A DNA stretch of 64,000 nucleotides, taken from positions 19,592,001-19,656,000 of the forward strand of contig JBHGNT010000015.1 in the NCBI GenBank assembly GCA_043228905.1, written 5' to 3'. Positions 28,710 through 48,000 of the stretch are shown in pieces (position 1 is the first letter of the stretch; every line of letters starts with the position of its first letter). This DNA is from Azolla caroliniana. Lineage: Eukaryota > Polypodiophyta. Position numbers and translations under genes: made by a program. The notes beneath the pieces are model-generated. The model had not been told where the DNA came from. It did not search any database and worked only from the letters and a program-made list of their open reading frames with translations.

Positions 28710-30407
28710 ATGATGTGTTTTGCCTACTCTCTTTGGGACATGATAGGCAATTTTTATTTTAGGAGGTGCCAAGTATACTCAAGCCATATGAGTTTGTTAA
28801 ATAAGCAGATTTGTGATCATCATTGTCCTGTTATTTAATTTGTTTGTCATAACTTCACCCACTGATTGTTTGTGGGTTTGAGTTGTGTAATCGAGTATCA
28901 TATTTTCTTATATGAAGCAAGGGTATTGCCAACCTACCTTTCCTTTGTGTGAAGGCTTTGTCATAAGTCTTGTTATTTGATTGTGAATCATATATTGTAA
29001 TCATCACTTTATAATACATGCAATGCCATTGATTAGAGTAGGAAATATTAACCATAAGAGTATGGTATCAGTTTGCATGTAATATTTAATCCCTTTTATA
29101 GTGTATGTAGAAAACTAGCTAGAGATGATATTAAAAGGTTTAAAACAGTTTTTCGTTCTATGTTTCTGAGATTCTGATTTGATATCTCACTAAAACTTAG
29201 TATAAAGTGACGTCATTGAGCAAATCATTACCTTACTGTACATTCACAATCTACCATGGATTTAGCAATTGAGAGGAGAATAAAAGATATTTTGCTCTAG
29301 GAAGCTCAGAAAATTAATAGATTCATCATTTCATCTGGGGAAGTAATGACTTCTGCAACTGCAGGAAAATTTCTTGGAGTACTCTTTGTATCTGCTAAAG
29401 TTTTCTGTGTCAAATCAAGTGGATTTATCAATGGCACCTTGCAAAGTCCATGCACATTGGAACTAACAAATATCATGTTTGCTAATAACTTGACAACAAA
29501 TCTGATATTTTTGCTTTGCCAAGTGGAATGGTGAAGTATTAGGATATCTCCATATTTGCTTCATGAATACATGCTACATAAGACTCTTCTTAACTAATTT
29601 CAAAACTGGCAAGGGCAGGACTTCGTGTATATATACAATATTATGTGTGCTAATGTAGGTACAATACTATGTTTACTAATGTACGACTATAAACCAGTCT
29701 GACTACAACAAGAATGAGAACACATGAAATTAACATTTAAATCACATTTAATGCACAGTATATTCCTCAACGCTTATTACAAAATGGATATCCCATGTTC
29801 TCTAATGAGTGTTTACATACGTTTTAGAGCTCAAATTTTCATCATGTTGTAGCTTTGATTTTCCTGATTGTCCTCGTATCCATCCCTAAGTTTGGCATCA
29901 CTCTGATAAGAATTAAGAATTGCAATAAAATAACAGGGGTTCTTTAGTGAAATGGGTATCCACATTTGTTTCTGAACCAATGGGCCTGCAAGATTACGTC
30001 TTCCTTCAAATTCTTCTTCAATTTGTAGACTTGAGAGTTGTCTGCAATGCACTCCGATTTGAGGTTCACATTGCTCTCATTGCAATCCTCCCCCAATCGC
30101 ATATCTCATTTCCCCCTTTACCCTTCCCCTCTTTTTAGTGCTCATCTCAGTAGGGGATTTCAGACCATTAACCAAAAGCATCATGACAAATACCATGCAA
30201 CAGAGCAAACGAAAGAGAGGTTGATATATGGTATCTGAAATGTAACAAAGCACATATAGAATTTAATAATTAAGGCGAAAAGGGAAACCGAAACATTAAT
30301 ACAACGCAAAATACAATTATGAAGGTGCTTTTGTTACAGGAATGAGGAGACATCTCAAGTTTCAACCTTGCCATCACCATCACCATCATTTAAGAGAGTG
30401 AGGAGAT
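28710..30407. other. Convergent intergenic region VHA-B / MPDU1
   Basis: It contains the two 3' UTRs, facing each other. No gene, RNA or clear repeat was seen; short open frames here carry no recognisable motif. Confidence 0.6.
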
Positions 30408-33206
30408 CTAGGCAACTTTCTTTCGTTTGGTTGTCTGGGTGCCTCCATAGAACAAGAGCTGATACATTAAGATACTATTGGTAACAATACCAAGCAAAGT
30501 ACCCACCACCACTATCCAAATGTTAAAGAAGCCACATCTTGATTTAGATAAAAGTTCAAAGCCTTTTTCAGCTGTCCAAAAAATCTTAAGAAAACAGAAA
30601 GACAATCTTAAAGATCACTGTTAAACTTGACATATTGAAGGATACTGCTGAGAGGAGCCTTCTCTTGCAGACTTGTAAATAGCCGTGCTGAAAAATGAAA
30701 ATCAAGTGTATGAGGTGAGGCCATTCAAAAATAGAACTATTTGTCAGCTGAATTTAGATATATATGGTTACGCACCAAAGCAACCTCCAAAGTTCATAAA
30801 GTTTGTAATGAAGCTTAATTGGCCAGTACTCTTATTCTGTAGATAGAAAAATCGTAACACAACAATCCACACCATAATGAATGCAATTAATAATGAAATT
30901 CAAATATACCTGAAAATTTTCAGCAATCTGTGGAATCTTAGAAACTAAGAATATTGCATGCTGGGAAGCCTGTGCAAAGTAAACAATAAGTGAAGGGCGT
31001 AATATAAACTAGCCATGACTTGTGCATGTAATAAAGATCAATTATCAACTACCATATACTGGGCATCAAATAACTGAAGGATTAATTTATATGCATGACC
31101 TGCATGTGACATAACAATAAATGAACAACTTACATATAACGCTTCAAACAACATTGGATCCAGACGTCCTACCAGAAGATATGGAGCCAGAGCACAGTAT
31201 CTGTATAAGATTAAGAAACAGGAAGCAATAATGGTAACAGACGAGAAAGTGTTACATGGATAAAGATGATGAGAGAGAATTACTGTTCTACTGTATGCAG
31301 CCACCCCTAAGCCCTTAAACCTTTATTTGCTCAACAAAACAATGTTTTCTTGGACAGCCATATTATATTCTTATACTTTTCAATGGAATAGGATATACAC
31401 CTGTCCAAAAAACGCTCTCCCCCGTTCTACCCTAGCATACAAGACACTATTGAGACATCACTGAACTTTCTAACCAAACTGACATTACAGATTTGATATG
31501 TTGTAGTGTAAAACAGTGACAATTGTATAATGCCATCTCACAACATTAACAAATAAACAAAAGTTTAAATATCAAAAACTTGTTGATCTCATGATCGATG
31601 GATTCCGTCTAACGGGAAGAAAGCATCTCCTCAGGTAGAAATGCAGGTAGGGACATGCTCATCGCGTCAAGGCTGAGGGATATACCTGATTCACCCAGGC
31701 AAAGATGACAAATGATGTACAATGATGGACATCTAATGCAGAAAGCATGCATTCTTTTTTCTGAGAAATAACCATTTATTTTTCATCAATAAGGCTGATA
31801 GCCGTTGAGACACAATGAGGGTAGAACTATCATGTCGTTACCAGTGTATGTGTTGTGGAAGGTGCCCACACCCATGCAAGGAGCATAGACTATCTTGGAG
31901 GCATTAGTTAAAAGGTTAGACGAAGGCAGTTTTGAATATAAATTCATGCATAGTCTGAATAAGTATAGCCTGATACAATACTAGGCTTAAATATATGCAA
32001 GGGTTACCTACCCTCATGCGCACCATCGTCCTTCTCATTTTCCACATATGTAATTATATTGGTGACAAGCTTGAGTTACTCTATGCAAATCCTTAACTCA
32101 AGGTTCAAGGTTAAACATTTCTAGGTGTCACATGCAATGCATCTAGTTCTCTAGACAGCATCCATGCCTCAGCTCAAAGGATAATTGATTGGAATTAATC
32201 TTTATTTCTGGCCTTATTATGTTGTTCAATACATACATTGTCTTTTAATGACGTTGTTCCTAACACTGCCACATGCTCAAGAAACTTCTTGGTAGAAACG
32301 AAGATGTGTGTGACCATTGAAATGATTGCTGATATAATGGTATCTGAATGTTGGCAACCTAAGAATTACATGTTGATCATTTGTCTAATTCATGGGTAGA
32401 TGCATTTAAATCAAACTGACATGTTTGGAACTCTTTTGGCATTAATTCATGAACTCATATTGCAAAACTATAGCCTATTGCAATCATTATCAAAATAGCA
32501 TGATAAAAAAGGATACATTCCAGTTTTCAGCCATGTAGAAACACCCAGTGAAGAATAGTAGTACATAAGGCCAACTTGTACTATAGCTGCAAACAATCAA
32601 TAATTAAGACATTTAAGCATCAATGATCTCCAACAAAGAATACTGATCACATAGACCATGTGCTAATCTCATTGATTAAGTACAATTACATGGACTCAGC
32701 ATCAGGCCATAATCAAATACATAGTATCTATAGAACTGATGTCTATAGTGGAACTATGGTAATACATGTATGCATACATACATACATACATGTCATCCGT
32801 CTTCTAACCGACACCCATTCGTCAAAATAAATGGCAACAAAATGTGGGTTGCTCAATATAATATGTATATATATACTACCAGAATCATTACTTAACATAA
32901 GGAAACGCTGATGCTCTTGACTTACATTGAAGAAGAAGGAAAACAAGCTCTCCATAGGCGGAAAAGGACAGATCTTTGAAGATACAATATGCCAAGGCAA
33001 TGGTAAAACCTACGACTTCAAGCTCAAAAGAAGCGATGCTCAATCCTCTGATGCTTTTGTTCTTGAGGATCAAATAGATCTGAATAGAATGAGAAAGAAA
33101 GCAAGAAGGAATTAACATAAAGAATCTCAAGTGTAGACACGTTAATGAATCTCTCTTTCTGGAGGCTTAAGGTGCCATCTTTATTTATGGCATCCTTTAG
33201 GAGGGA

Positions 33207-33242
<36 letters not shown>

Positions 33243-33470
33243 TCCCCCCCACATTCCTCTGACAAAGATCAAAGTTATCATCCACGTGGGCGATAAAAGA
33301 AATCTATTCTAATCTCTATCTCTCTGTGAATCATTTACCTGTGGAAGTTTGCATATAGTAGAGGCAGCGATTATAGAGTAACCAAGTAGCTTGGAGATGA
33401 GGGGGAAAATGCAATCTGTGGTGGAAGGAAGCTCATGCTGAGAGAGAGAACGAAACACACAAGAAAGATC

Positions 33471-33473
<3 letters not shown>
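30408..33473 (-). CDS. MPDU1: MPDU1-type PQ-loop protein (mannose-P-dolichol utilization)
   Basis: This is an ER membrane protein needed for use of dolichol-phosphate mannose/glucose in N-glycan and GPI assembly in animals; plant homologues are assumed equivalent. Exons on the minus strand: 33339-33473, 32926-33079, 32517-32586, 31134-31200, 30910-30969, 30776-30836, 30646-30687, 30408-30511. They total 693 nt, 230 aa, with consistent phases and GT..AG sites. The start is MDLSCVFRSLSQHELP. Two PQ-loop motifs are visible: KLPQIYLILKNKSIRGLS across the exon 1/2 junction and SKIPQIAENFQNKSTGQLS across the exon 5/6 junction. Several hydrophobic segments match the family's seven-helix layout (ELEVVGFTIALAYCI, VVVGTLLGIVTNSILM). 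The tail ends in a Lys/Arg-rich stretch (TTKRKKVA), compatible with ER retention. Confidence 0.93.
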
Positions 33474-33525
<52 letters not shown>

Positions 33526-33545
33526 GTGTGTGTGTGTATGTGTAT
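33474..33545. repeat. CT / TA / TG compound microsatellite
   Basis: CT, TA and TG runs lie immediately upstream of the MPDU1 start codon, probably in its 5' UTR or core promoter. A second CT tract in intron 1 lies at about 33211-33240. Confidence 0.8.
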
Positions 33546-33791
33546 ATATTTCTGTGTCTTGTGATGGGTAGTTGCTCTGCTCTGTTCTGTATCTCTTGAT
33601 TTCAATTCAAAAACCCATTATTCCTTCCTTCCTTCCTTCTTTTCCTGAGTAGAGCTTCTATGGCATTATATAAAATCTGCCTCTCATCTCTGCTTACTCT
33701 GCCTCTCTATCTTTACCTCAGAAATTACCTCTCTCTGCCTCTGCCTCTGCCTCCAGACTTAGTAGTATGTATGTATGTAGTAGTAAATTAT

Positions 33792-34030
33792 CATAGTATG
33801 AACCATACGTACCATATCATTCGCGAATGTTTCAATCATTCGAGTATGGCAAACACCCTCGAAGTATGGTAAATACCACACCTTTTGTATTTATTATTAA
33901 GGTAAAAAAATTTTAAGGTGAGAAATTTAAGGTAAAAAGTGTAAAAAAGAAAGAAAGAAAGTTTTGATAACATACGCATTCGTTTACATTCGTATGAAAG
34001 GAATGTTTGCCAATGCATTCGAGTACTATG
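33792..34030. repeat. MITE-like repeat, copy 1
   Basis: This 239-bp unit starts CATAGTATGAACCATAC and ends GAGTACTATG, giving a 7-bp terminal inverted repeat CATAGTA. Internal strings include ATGGTAAATACCA and AGTTTTGATAACATACG. A second copy lies 1 kb to the right at 34792-35029. No target-site duplication was recognised. Confidence 0.65.
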
Positions 34031-34791
34031 GTAGTAATAGTGGCGGTGTGAACACACACACACACACCCCAACATGGCCCTCTCTCAGGCATTGACCTGT
34101 GCCGGTCACTTCGTAGTGTCCACATACATGAGATTGGGAAGAGGAAGAAGAAGCATATTGGCATGGACCAATTTGCTCAATGTGACTCGCTCAAATCCAT
34201 CACGAATGTGCACACTTCCGTGGGTACCCACGCCCATGATGTAAAGACCCACTAGTAAAAAAAAACGGGGGTGGGGTGGGGGGGGCATTGGGGCAATACA
34301 AAATCAATGTCCGGAGATTGCAACGGTATTTTTGGGAGCTGAAACTTGCAAGCTTAAACAAACAATCACACTGTGTACACACATCATAGGGTGTTTTGGT
34401 CACACCATTTCCACGATCTAATAAAAATAGCTCCATTCTTCTTGTTAACTTTATTGGAACTTGAATTCTCAGGAGTATTAAAAGGATCTCAGCGATAGGA
34501 ACTTGACGTCTCATGAGTATTGAAAGGACCTCAACAATAGTAATCAAACGTGATCCGCTCTCTTTAAAATGTGAAAGTTCCTGTCACTATCTCTTTTGTT
34601 TTTTTATATCCGCAGAATATACCACTATGCAACCATTGTTTCAATGATGTAGCTATTTTTCTTTAATAATATGAGTAGGACTCTAATCCGAGAAAAAGGT
34701 TAAGACTACAAAGTTTATCCCCTAGGTCCTAAGGCTTAATTCATTATGTGCTACACAAAGAAGCTTTGTGAACTAACCTTATACTTACAAG
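34031..34791. other. No gene recognised
   Basis: Spacer between the two MITE-like copies. It contains CA and G/T-rich tracts (about 34053-34068 and 34265-34288) and no convincing coding similarity. Confidence 0.5.
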
Positions 34792-35029
34792 CATAGTATG
34801 AACCATACATACATTTGCATTCGAGAATTTTGCAATCTTCCGTGATGGTAAACACCCTTGAAGTATGGTAAATACCATACTTTGTATTCATTATTTATTA
34901 TAAGGTAAGAAAGTTAAGGTAAAAAGTGAAAAAAAAAACATAAGAATGTTTTGATAACATACGGATTCGTATTGCATTCGTATGAAAAAAGAATGTTTTC
35001 CAATGCATTTGAGTATATTACGTACTATG
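34792..35029. repeat. MITE-like repeat, copy 2
   Basis: A diverged direct copy of 33792-34030, starting CATAGTATGAACCATAC and ending GTACTATG. It shares the palindromic core around GTATGGTAAATACCATAC. Same orientation and nearly the same length (238 bp). Confidence 0.65.
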
Positions 35030-35836
35030 CAAGTTATAAGTATAATCTACCGGCACACCCAAAAAGTAGAGATTTGAACAACATTTTATAAAGCAACTCA
35101 CACACACATTATATGATTAATGCGTTGGAAACGTACACAAAGCATAAGAGTACAAAATCCCATGATTGATCTAAAACTTGTCTATGGCCAACATTCTCTT
35201 TTGGACATGCTCTGTTACTTTTTTTTATCAAATTGTGTAAGCTATCAAAAACATTAAGGTTTCATTTAGTTATTTTAAAATGTGTGGACTCGTTATTAAA
35301 GATGAGGTCTTTGATCAAGTTATGTAATTGTGTGACTATATACCACATTAATCTTCATTGCAGACTTGTTAAGAAAAACAATTCCTTAATCTGCTCCATG
35401 CTTTCCTTTCTTTCTCCCTCATCTTCTATTTGTGTAGCTTCTATTTTGACACTATTGGGAATTTTTCAGGTGAGAATCTTTTGCAATGATTGTCATATAA
35501 ATGTTTGGCACACAATCAAGTCCAATTCAATAAGCATGCATACAACTGGGAAGAAACATTGTTTATACAAGTTACTTGAGGATAAGCTCATGGAGTTTAT
35601 AAAGAAAGGTATGGATAATAACCAAATTGGTTATGTCATGAATGGATTAATTAGCAAACTCTCTAAACTAGCTAAGAAACTTCTTCGGACAATTCTAATT
35701 GAACCTAATGTTACAAATTACAATCTATGCTCTCACAAAATAAATGTGGCTCCTCAAGGACATTTTCACCATTCAACCACCAACAATTTAACCATAGTCT
35801 AAATCATTCCTTCTTGTTATTGCATCCTTGTACTCA

Positions 35837-35882
<46 letters not shown>

Positions 35883-38012
35883 CACGCACGCAACCATTTT
35901 TTATGACTCTAAATCCTCAACAATGCCATTTGTATCATCAATTCGCAATTTCATAGCCACATTAGTTACTAAAAAGTGATTGAGTTTGATGTATTGCTAA
36001 GGGGAGGAAAGGAAATTATTATTTAAGGTAGATTGAGTAACATGTTGAGAAGTATATGGGGGGAGATGATATGTAACTCTTTCATAAACGTAACATTGAG
36101 AAGAAAATTGTTGATTTGTAAACACATTGTGACAAGGTACAAAGACCTAGTGGAACTTGTAAAGGAACTTATAATTTTTTGAAAGATTCCTAACTCAATC
36201 ATTATATTGTTTTCAAGTTGTGACCACAAATACCCAAAGTTTCTAACTAAAATGTTAGTTAAAAGGGGAAAAAAAGATGTTACTATAGTTAAAAGGAAAA
36301 GACTGACACAATAACACTACTATCCTCAAAAGTAATAATTGGCATGTATTCACATCACAATACATGTCAAAGATTCTCAATGAGTATTCTTTGCACATTC
36401 CTAAAGCGATCGATGTCTTAGTCTTAGTAAGATCTTCCAAATCAATAATTGGTATCTCAAGCCATGGTGTGTGTTGCAACCAATCTCCAAAAGGTATATT
36501 GAGAGAAAAATAAAGTTTTGATCAAGATAGGAGAACAATGTGAAGTGATAAGGGTTACCAAATGAAGACTCATCAATTGATTTTCGATAGCTACCTCATG
36601 AGTATTCTGAAATTGCATGTCTCCTTTAATGTGAGAGTTGAAGAGTATCGACATGTGGCAATGGCGGCAATGGCCTTGACTACTTACCCAACTCGTTTAC
36701 ATATCAAAGTGACTATATTTTGTGGACTTCACTAGGATATTTTCATTTTCATGTATGAGTCATTCACAAATTTAGATGATGTTTACTAAAATGCACCTAC
36801 ATGTTTAGAATATTACTAAGTTCATCAAAGTTTAGTATCAAAGCTATCAACCAACTGTACATGATATTTATTATATTGCACCTATATGTTTGCCATATTT
36901 ACCAAGTATGTTGATTCTTGCTCCAAAGACACATCACTAAACTGGATCACACATGGCTTTATACACCATCTCCAAATTGACAATTTTTTGTATTACACTT
37001 GGAGCCTCCACAAATTCATGTGGCACTTACTAAACAATATCAGTTGTGACCACATAAACCATCCTCAAATTTACTTCTTTCTATACTATATCATGTTAAT
37101 TTGCACTAAGATTCTTGTAGGTTCACTCTTAATTGTTTTGATTCCAAAACTAGTTTGCAATTCCTACATGAACTATTAGAAATCACCAAACCACCTCTAA
37201 CTTGTTCCAAATTTTCAAAAAATACCAAAATACCCCTACACAAATCATGATCATGAAGAAAGACAATTAGTAAACAAGGCCATCAATTACATAAAACCCA
37301 AATCTAAGCTCAAATAAATAATATGGAATTTACCAACTAAACGTGTAGCGCTCAAGCATAAAACATTGTTCAAAAACGTGTTTGGTTGTTTGTGTGGTAG
37401 CGATAATAGTTACATTGGGAACAATTGCACTAGTAGCAACAACTTTAGTAGTGTTTGTTGTGAGGTTGCTTCAAGTTAGGCAGACCAAACATTTGAAAGT
37501 AGTATTAGTTGATGGAATAATGGTTGCACAACTATTAAGTAAGGATTCATTGAAATTAGGTTCACATCCCAATACTCTTGAGTAGAGGAATGCAACACTC
37601 TTTAGACAATCCAATACACTTCCTAACTAGCCAAAGAACTGAGATTGTCATAAACATTTTCATACAATGCAACAAGCAAGACGACCATGACATTATGATT
37701 ACTGATAAATCAATCCAACTTGTTACATGAGAATGTTGCCAAATCATACTTACAATATTCATATTTTTTAATTACAAGAACAAGAATATTACATGAAGGT
37801 GATTTGCCTGGACTTGTGCAAGGTTTTTATATACAACTGTTTGTAACTCTCAACAACATTTACAAGAACCCAGAAGACCATAGGAAAACTTTCCTGAGTC
37901 GTATTTGTAATGTATATATGCACACATTAAAGGTGTCATTTATATTGCACCTTTGGAGCTTTTCCTAGCTGAGGTAGACTTAGCATTCACAAACAGACAC
38001 TATGGATAAACC
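35030..38012. other. Intergenic between MPDU1 and GDH, no gene recognised
   Basis: AT-rich, with a TA microsatellite at about 35841-35873. The largest open frame (35233-35802, 189 codons, plus) has no recognisable domain, biased composition and no splice or family support, so I do not call it a gene. The strongly hydrophobic frame near 37382-37500 is also unassigned. Decayed transposon sequence is likely but not demonstrated. Confidence 0.45.
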
Positions 38013-43384
<5,372 letters not shown>

Positions 43385-43506
43385 TTAAACACATAAATAC
43401 AGACTTAAATCAACAGACGAACAAAAAACACATGGAACTTTGGAAGGATGGATAGATATGCGGCTCAAACCGAACCGAACTGTTAAACCCTGGTTTAACG
43501 GTTTTT

Positions 43507-43602
43507 ATTGGTTTGGTTTGGTTTAGAATTTTAATAAATGGCTTGATTTAATAAATTTTAATGGTTTGGTTTGGTTTAGAATTTTAATAAATGGTTTGAT
43601 TT
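43507..43602. repeat. 53-bp tandem duplication upstream of GDH
   Basis: TGGTTTGGTTTGGTTTAG followed by AATTTTAATAAATGG occurs twice, near 43508 and 43561, about 220 bp upstream of the GDH start codon. It is probably promoter-proximal spacer; no factor site was recognised. Confidence 0.8.
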
Positions 43603-44266
43603 CATGGGGGCAGTAATAAAAAAGCAAAACTCAAGATTGGACGACACCCACCGGCGTTCAAAACCTGTAGAAGCTCCTTTTTGTGTGCCTGCTTGCTTGC
43701 CCATTCCGTGAGCTTTTTTTGGGTCTCGTGTCCGAGAAGACGAGCCAACACATGACGGTGGGGGATGGCTCTTTGGTCCTCTTGGTAGGAATCCCTTGAA
43801 AGCTAGCTAGTATAGATATATGGGATGGGGGCAAAAAGATAAAATAAAGGTGTCCTGGAGTAACTTTCTTTTCTCTTCTTTTTCTTCTTGAGTCGATTTC
43901 CGCAAATGCCATATACAAACACCGATAAACTACATATTCTCTTGTCTCCCCTTGGCATGTCTTGTATTTCTGACATCGACCAGGTGACAAATGGGCGAAA
44001 AACAAAACATTCAAGAGAAAGAAGAAAGAAATACATATATATTAACGTATCTAAGACCAAATTTGAAGCATGAGAAAGAAATATGTTGATGTAATCTAAG
44101 ACCGGACTTGGACCATGAGAAAGAAGAGAGATAATAAAATGAAGATGCTCGAGAGTGGGGCCTGGGCCACAACTTGCCCGTTGTGTGTTTTCTGCCCTCC
44201 TCCTCTGACACGTACACATTCCAAAGTTTTTGGTGGACTTGGAGAAGAGCATGAGGTGGTCAGGGG

Positions 44267-44985
44267 TTCATAGAGCCTGAGGCGGGGTGGGAAAGAAGCT
44301 TGCTTGGCCGGAAAACCAGATACTAGGAAACCACTCGGGCTGTGCTTCGGCCAGAGTAGTTTTGGACAAAACCACCCTTCTTTCTTCTTATTCATAGAGC
44401 CCGAGGCGGGGTGGGAAAGAAGCTTGCATGGCCGGAAAACCACTCCGGCCCGTGCTTCGGCCAGAGTAGTTTTGGACAAAACCACCCTTCTTTCTTCTTA
44501 TTCATAGAGCCCGAGGCGGGGTGGGAAAGAAGCTTGCATGGCCGGAAAACCGCTCCGGCCCGTGCTTCGGGCAGAGTAGTTTTGGACAAAACCACCCAGC
44601 TTTCTTCTTATTCATAGAGCCCGAGGCGGGGTGGGAAAGAAGCTTGCCTCATCGAAAAACCAGATACTGTAAAACCACTCAGCCTGTGCTTCGGCTAGAG
44701 TAGCTTTGGACAAAACCACCCTTATTTCTTCTTATTCATAGAGCCCGAGGCGGGGTGGCAAAAAAGCAAACCAATTGCCGGAAAACCAGATACCGGAGAA
44801 CCACTCGGCCTGTGCTTCGGCCAGAGTAGTTTTGGACAAAACCGCCCTTCTTTCTTCTTATTCATAGAGCCCGAGGCGGGGTGGGAAAGAAGCAAACCAA
44901 TTGCCGGAAAACCAGTTACCGGAAAACCACTCGGCCCGTGCTTCGGCCAGCGTGGTTTTGGACAAAACCACCCTCAGTCCAAAAC
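44267..44985. repeat. Six-unit 110/124-bp tandem array between GDH and SET gene
   Basis: Units start TTCATAGAGCC(C/T)GAGGCGGGG at 44267, 44391, 44501, 44611, 44735 and 44861, with spacings of 124, 110, 110, 124 and 126. The 110-bp units lack about 14 bp (roughly AGATACTAGGAAAC) present in the longer ones. Each unit contains GTGCTTCGGCCAGAGTAG and TTTTGGACAAAACCACCC. The array ends about 60 bp before the SET gene start codon at 45044, so it probably covers its promoter or 5' UTR. Open frames within it are period artefacts. Confidence 0.92.
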
Positions 44986-45043
44986 CACCCTCCTTTTCTT
45001 CTTATCCATTTCTCCAACCCCTTCGCTGCCAGAGAGAGAAGCT

Positions 45044-48000
45044 ATGGCGATGGCGTCTCCTTCCCTCTCCTCCATCGCCATCTCCATTGACATGCCCAGC
45101 AGAAGCAGAATCAAACACAGTCATCCTCTTGCTCCTCGTCGTCCTCATCTTCATCTTCATCTTCATCTTCGCCATCCATCCTCTCCTCCTCCCGATCTTC
45201 TTCGCTCCCCCCCGAATCTCAATATCAGTAGTTTCCATCCCAAGCTTCGTCGGAAACAACCCTGGCCTTTAATGGCTTCTCTCGGAAATTGGTCCCAGGA
45301 CTCACTCGAAGACATCAAGATTCGAGAGTTCACCTCATGGCTGAAGAAGCAAGGATTTCCTGAACAGGTCAATGAAAATTCCATAACTTGTTTATTCATC
45401 TTTTTCCTTTGTTTGGTTTTCCATATCATTGCATTTCTATACCTTTTGATATTGCATCTGCTATATCAGATCGAGATGGCTGCCTTTTATCTGATTTCTT
45501 GATTTCTTTTCGCCTTGTCCCTCAAATTTCGATTTGTCTTTTTATATTTCATTGATGTAATACATAAAACTGAAATCGTTGAATGTTGTCATATCATATT
45601 TCATAATCAGTGTCTCACGTTATCTTCACATTTTAGAGTATCTTTGATGGTGCTGTTGTTTTTTGATGTTATGATACTACAAAAGATCAGGTAGAATTTG
45701 TTTGTTTTTTGATTTCTTCTTTGTTATAATAGAGAAACTCGTGTTTCACAATATCCTTTCATTTTAGATAATCTTTGAAGTTAGCATTATTAATAGATAA
45801 CACTGAATATGTTTGTCGTTTTCTTTCATTTCTTGGTTCTGGTTACTGTAGAATGGAAGAATTAATATTGTTAGCACATAATGTCGAGAGTTTTTCCGTC
45901 TTGTGAAGGTAAAAAAATGGTTTCTTCACTGCTTGTGTTTTTTGTAGTTCCTTGAAATGGTTAATTTTTACATACAGATATGAGAAAGACTTCGAGTAGC
46001 CAGAAAAAGGAATCATTACTTCTCTGAAAAAATTGTCTAATGTTTTGGCGCCTTCACTGGTGTCTGTTGAGATTTGTTAACACAAGTAGAATGTGAGACG
46101 ACATACCTGGAGAAAAGAAAATTTTGATTGTATGACACCATTTAAATTTGAGGTGTTCAAAACAGAAATCATCTGATATGAAATAATATAAAAAATGATA
46201 AGCAAAAACTTCTGGTAAAGCATGAACATAGTTATGGTTATAAATAAGAAAAGTTGTCCTATGTTTAGAACTTATAATTTTACACGTCTTTGACTTGTCA
46301 TATAGGCTGTGGATCTAAAAATATCTGAAAGTGGAGAATTGGGATGCTTCGCTGTTCGAGATTTGCAAGTAAGAAACTGATGAGCTTGTTGCTCTTCTTC
46401 TACACTTTGACTTGAAATTATGAATTTGCTATACAGATGAAAGGTTTCTTGGGGTGAACTATCGAAATGCTACTCTAGTTTATCATAATTACAAAAATGC
46501 TTCTAAAGCTTACGAAATTCCCTAAAGGCCACAAACTATAGATTTGAGATTAGTTTATGCTTACTTAAATCTATGCTGAATCCATCTTCTTTTGTTAATT
46601 AAATCAACTTACAAAAACCTTGTCTTTTAACCCTATAAAATCAAGATGATTACTTACTTCTGGAAAAAAATTAATGACGGTTAGTTTTAGTTAATCAGAT
46701 TGATTAATGATTGATGGTTAGTATTCCCCCTTTTTCTATCTTGATAACTAGTAATAGGAATTGATCCATGCGACACTTCTTGAGTTACTAATAACTAGGA
46801 TGTAAACATGAGGCATTAATGGATGAGGCTTTGCTGAAATTGGAGAGACATTTTGGGAATTTTATAAACTTGGGTGGAATTTTGAGAATTATGGTAAAAT
46901 TAGAGCTCAATGTTTTTGATACTTTGACCCTTACTTTAATATAAGTGATGGAACACATCCGCTATGGCATTATTTACTTTATGATCATAAGAGTTGTGAG
47001 GATTTTACATCGATATGCTGCAGTTTGTGTGCTTATGGGATGCAGGCTGGTGATTTTGCGATCAAAGTACCCGAAAACTTCACCGTCACCTCAGCTGATG
47101 TTGCAAACCATCCTGTTATCTCACAACTTGCTGCTGGTGTGTAATCATATAACAGTCAATGCAAATTTTTTGTACACCTCTTTTTGTTTTGATGCTCAAA
47201 CCCTGAGACTTTGGTGAGCAAACTAAAACTTTTGCATATTCTTCTCACTCTGTATAGCACATAAATTCACTATCAAACATTGTCAAATTCATAGCTAAGG
47301 CAACCAAAAAATGTACGGCCTTACAAATATGGAGCATACTTATGGTTCTCAAGTACGTATGATCATACGTCTGGTGATTCAGTATAGTTCCTAAGCTTGA
47401 ACAGTAGCCAAAACCCTACCTAATAAATATACTTTTCAGCCTTATGGGTATTTTTTGTTTAGAAAATTAACACTGTGGAACAGTCATGAAGTTTCTCAAT
47501 CTCTTGTTACTGCATGATAGACATATTGACCAAGAATCAATTCTCTTTGTAGGGAGACCTGATTTGGTGGGCCTTGCACTCTGGCTAATATATGAGAGAT
47601 GGCTCGGTGAGAAATCTCTTTGGTATCCATATCTCAAGACCTTTCCTTCAGCAACTTTGAGCCCCATTCTATGGAATAAGTCAGAACAAGAAGCATTGTT
47701 AAAGGGCACTTCCATTGCAGGTTTCATTTCTCTTCTTGTGTGCTTTTGTACTGTGAAGGAATCTCCATTTGCTGAATATAAGTGTTTATTTGGATATCCT
47801 TAAAATGATATGCAAATTTACACTGTCAGTAGTTTTTAACACATTCAAATATCATGATCAACTGCAACAGTAGATATAAATTCAATGTATTCATGTTAAC
47901 ACCATTAAATTCATCATTTGCTGGCACACTATGTTTAGAAAACAAGTTTGCTTTTCACCATAGTTTCGTACGTAGTTATTGTGGTCAACTGCAATAATAA

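Noticed and set aside
35233-35802. 189-codon plus-strand open frame
   Set aside because: No recognisable domain, biased Leu/Ser/Cys/Lys-rich composition, no splice or family support, and it lies in AT-rich intergenic DNA.
36023-36654. Minus-strand short open frames near 36.0-36.7 kb
   Set aside because: No motif could be matched to a transposon or gene family; left as unassigned intergenic sequence.
43658-44252. Minus-strand open frames of 118-149 codons upstream of the SET gene
   Set aside because: They overlap in different frames, have no domain, and lie in the divergent promoter region.
44304-44703. Overlapping open frames with repeated GKKLAWPENHSGPCFGQSSF-like peptides
   Set aside because: They are created by the 110-bp tandem repeat; the 124-bp units break the frame.
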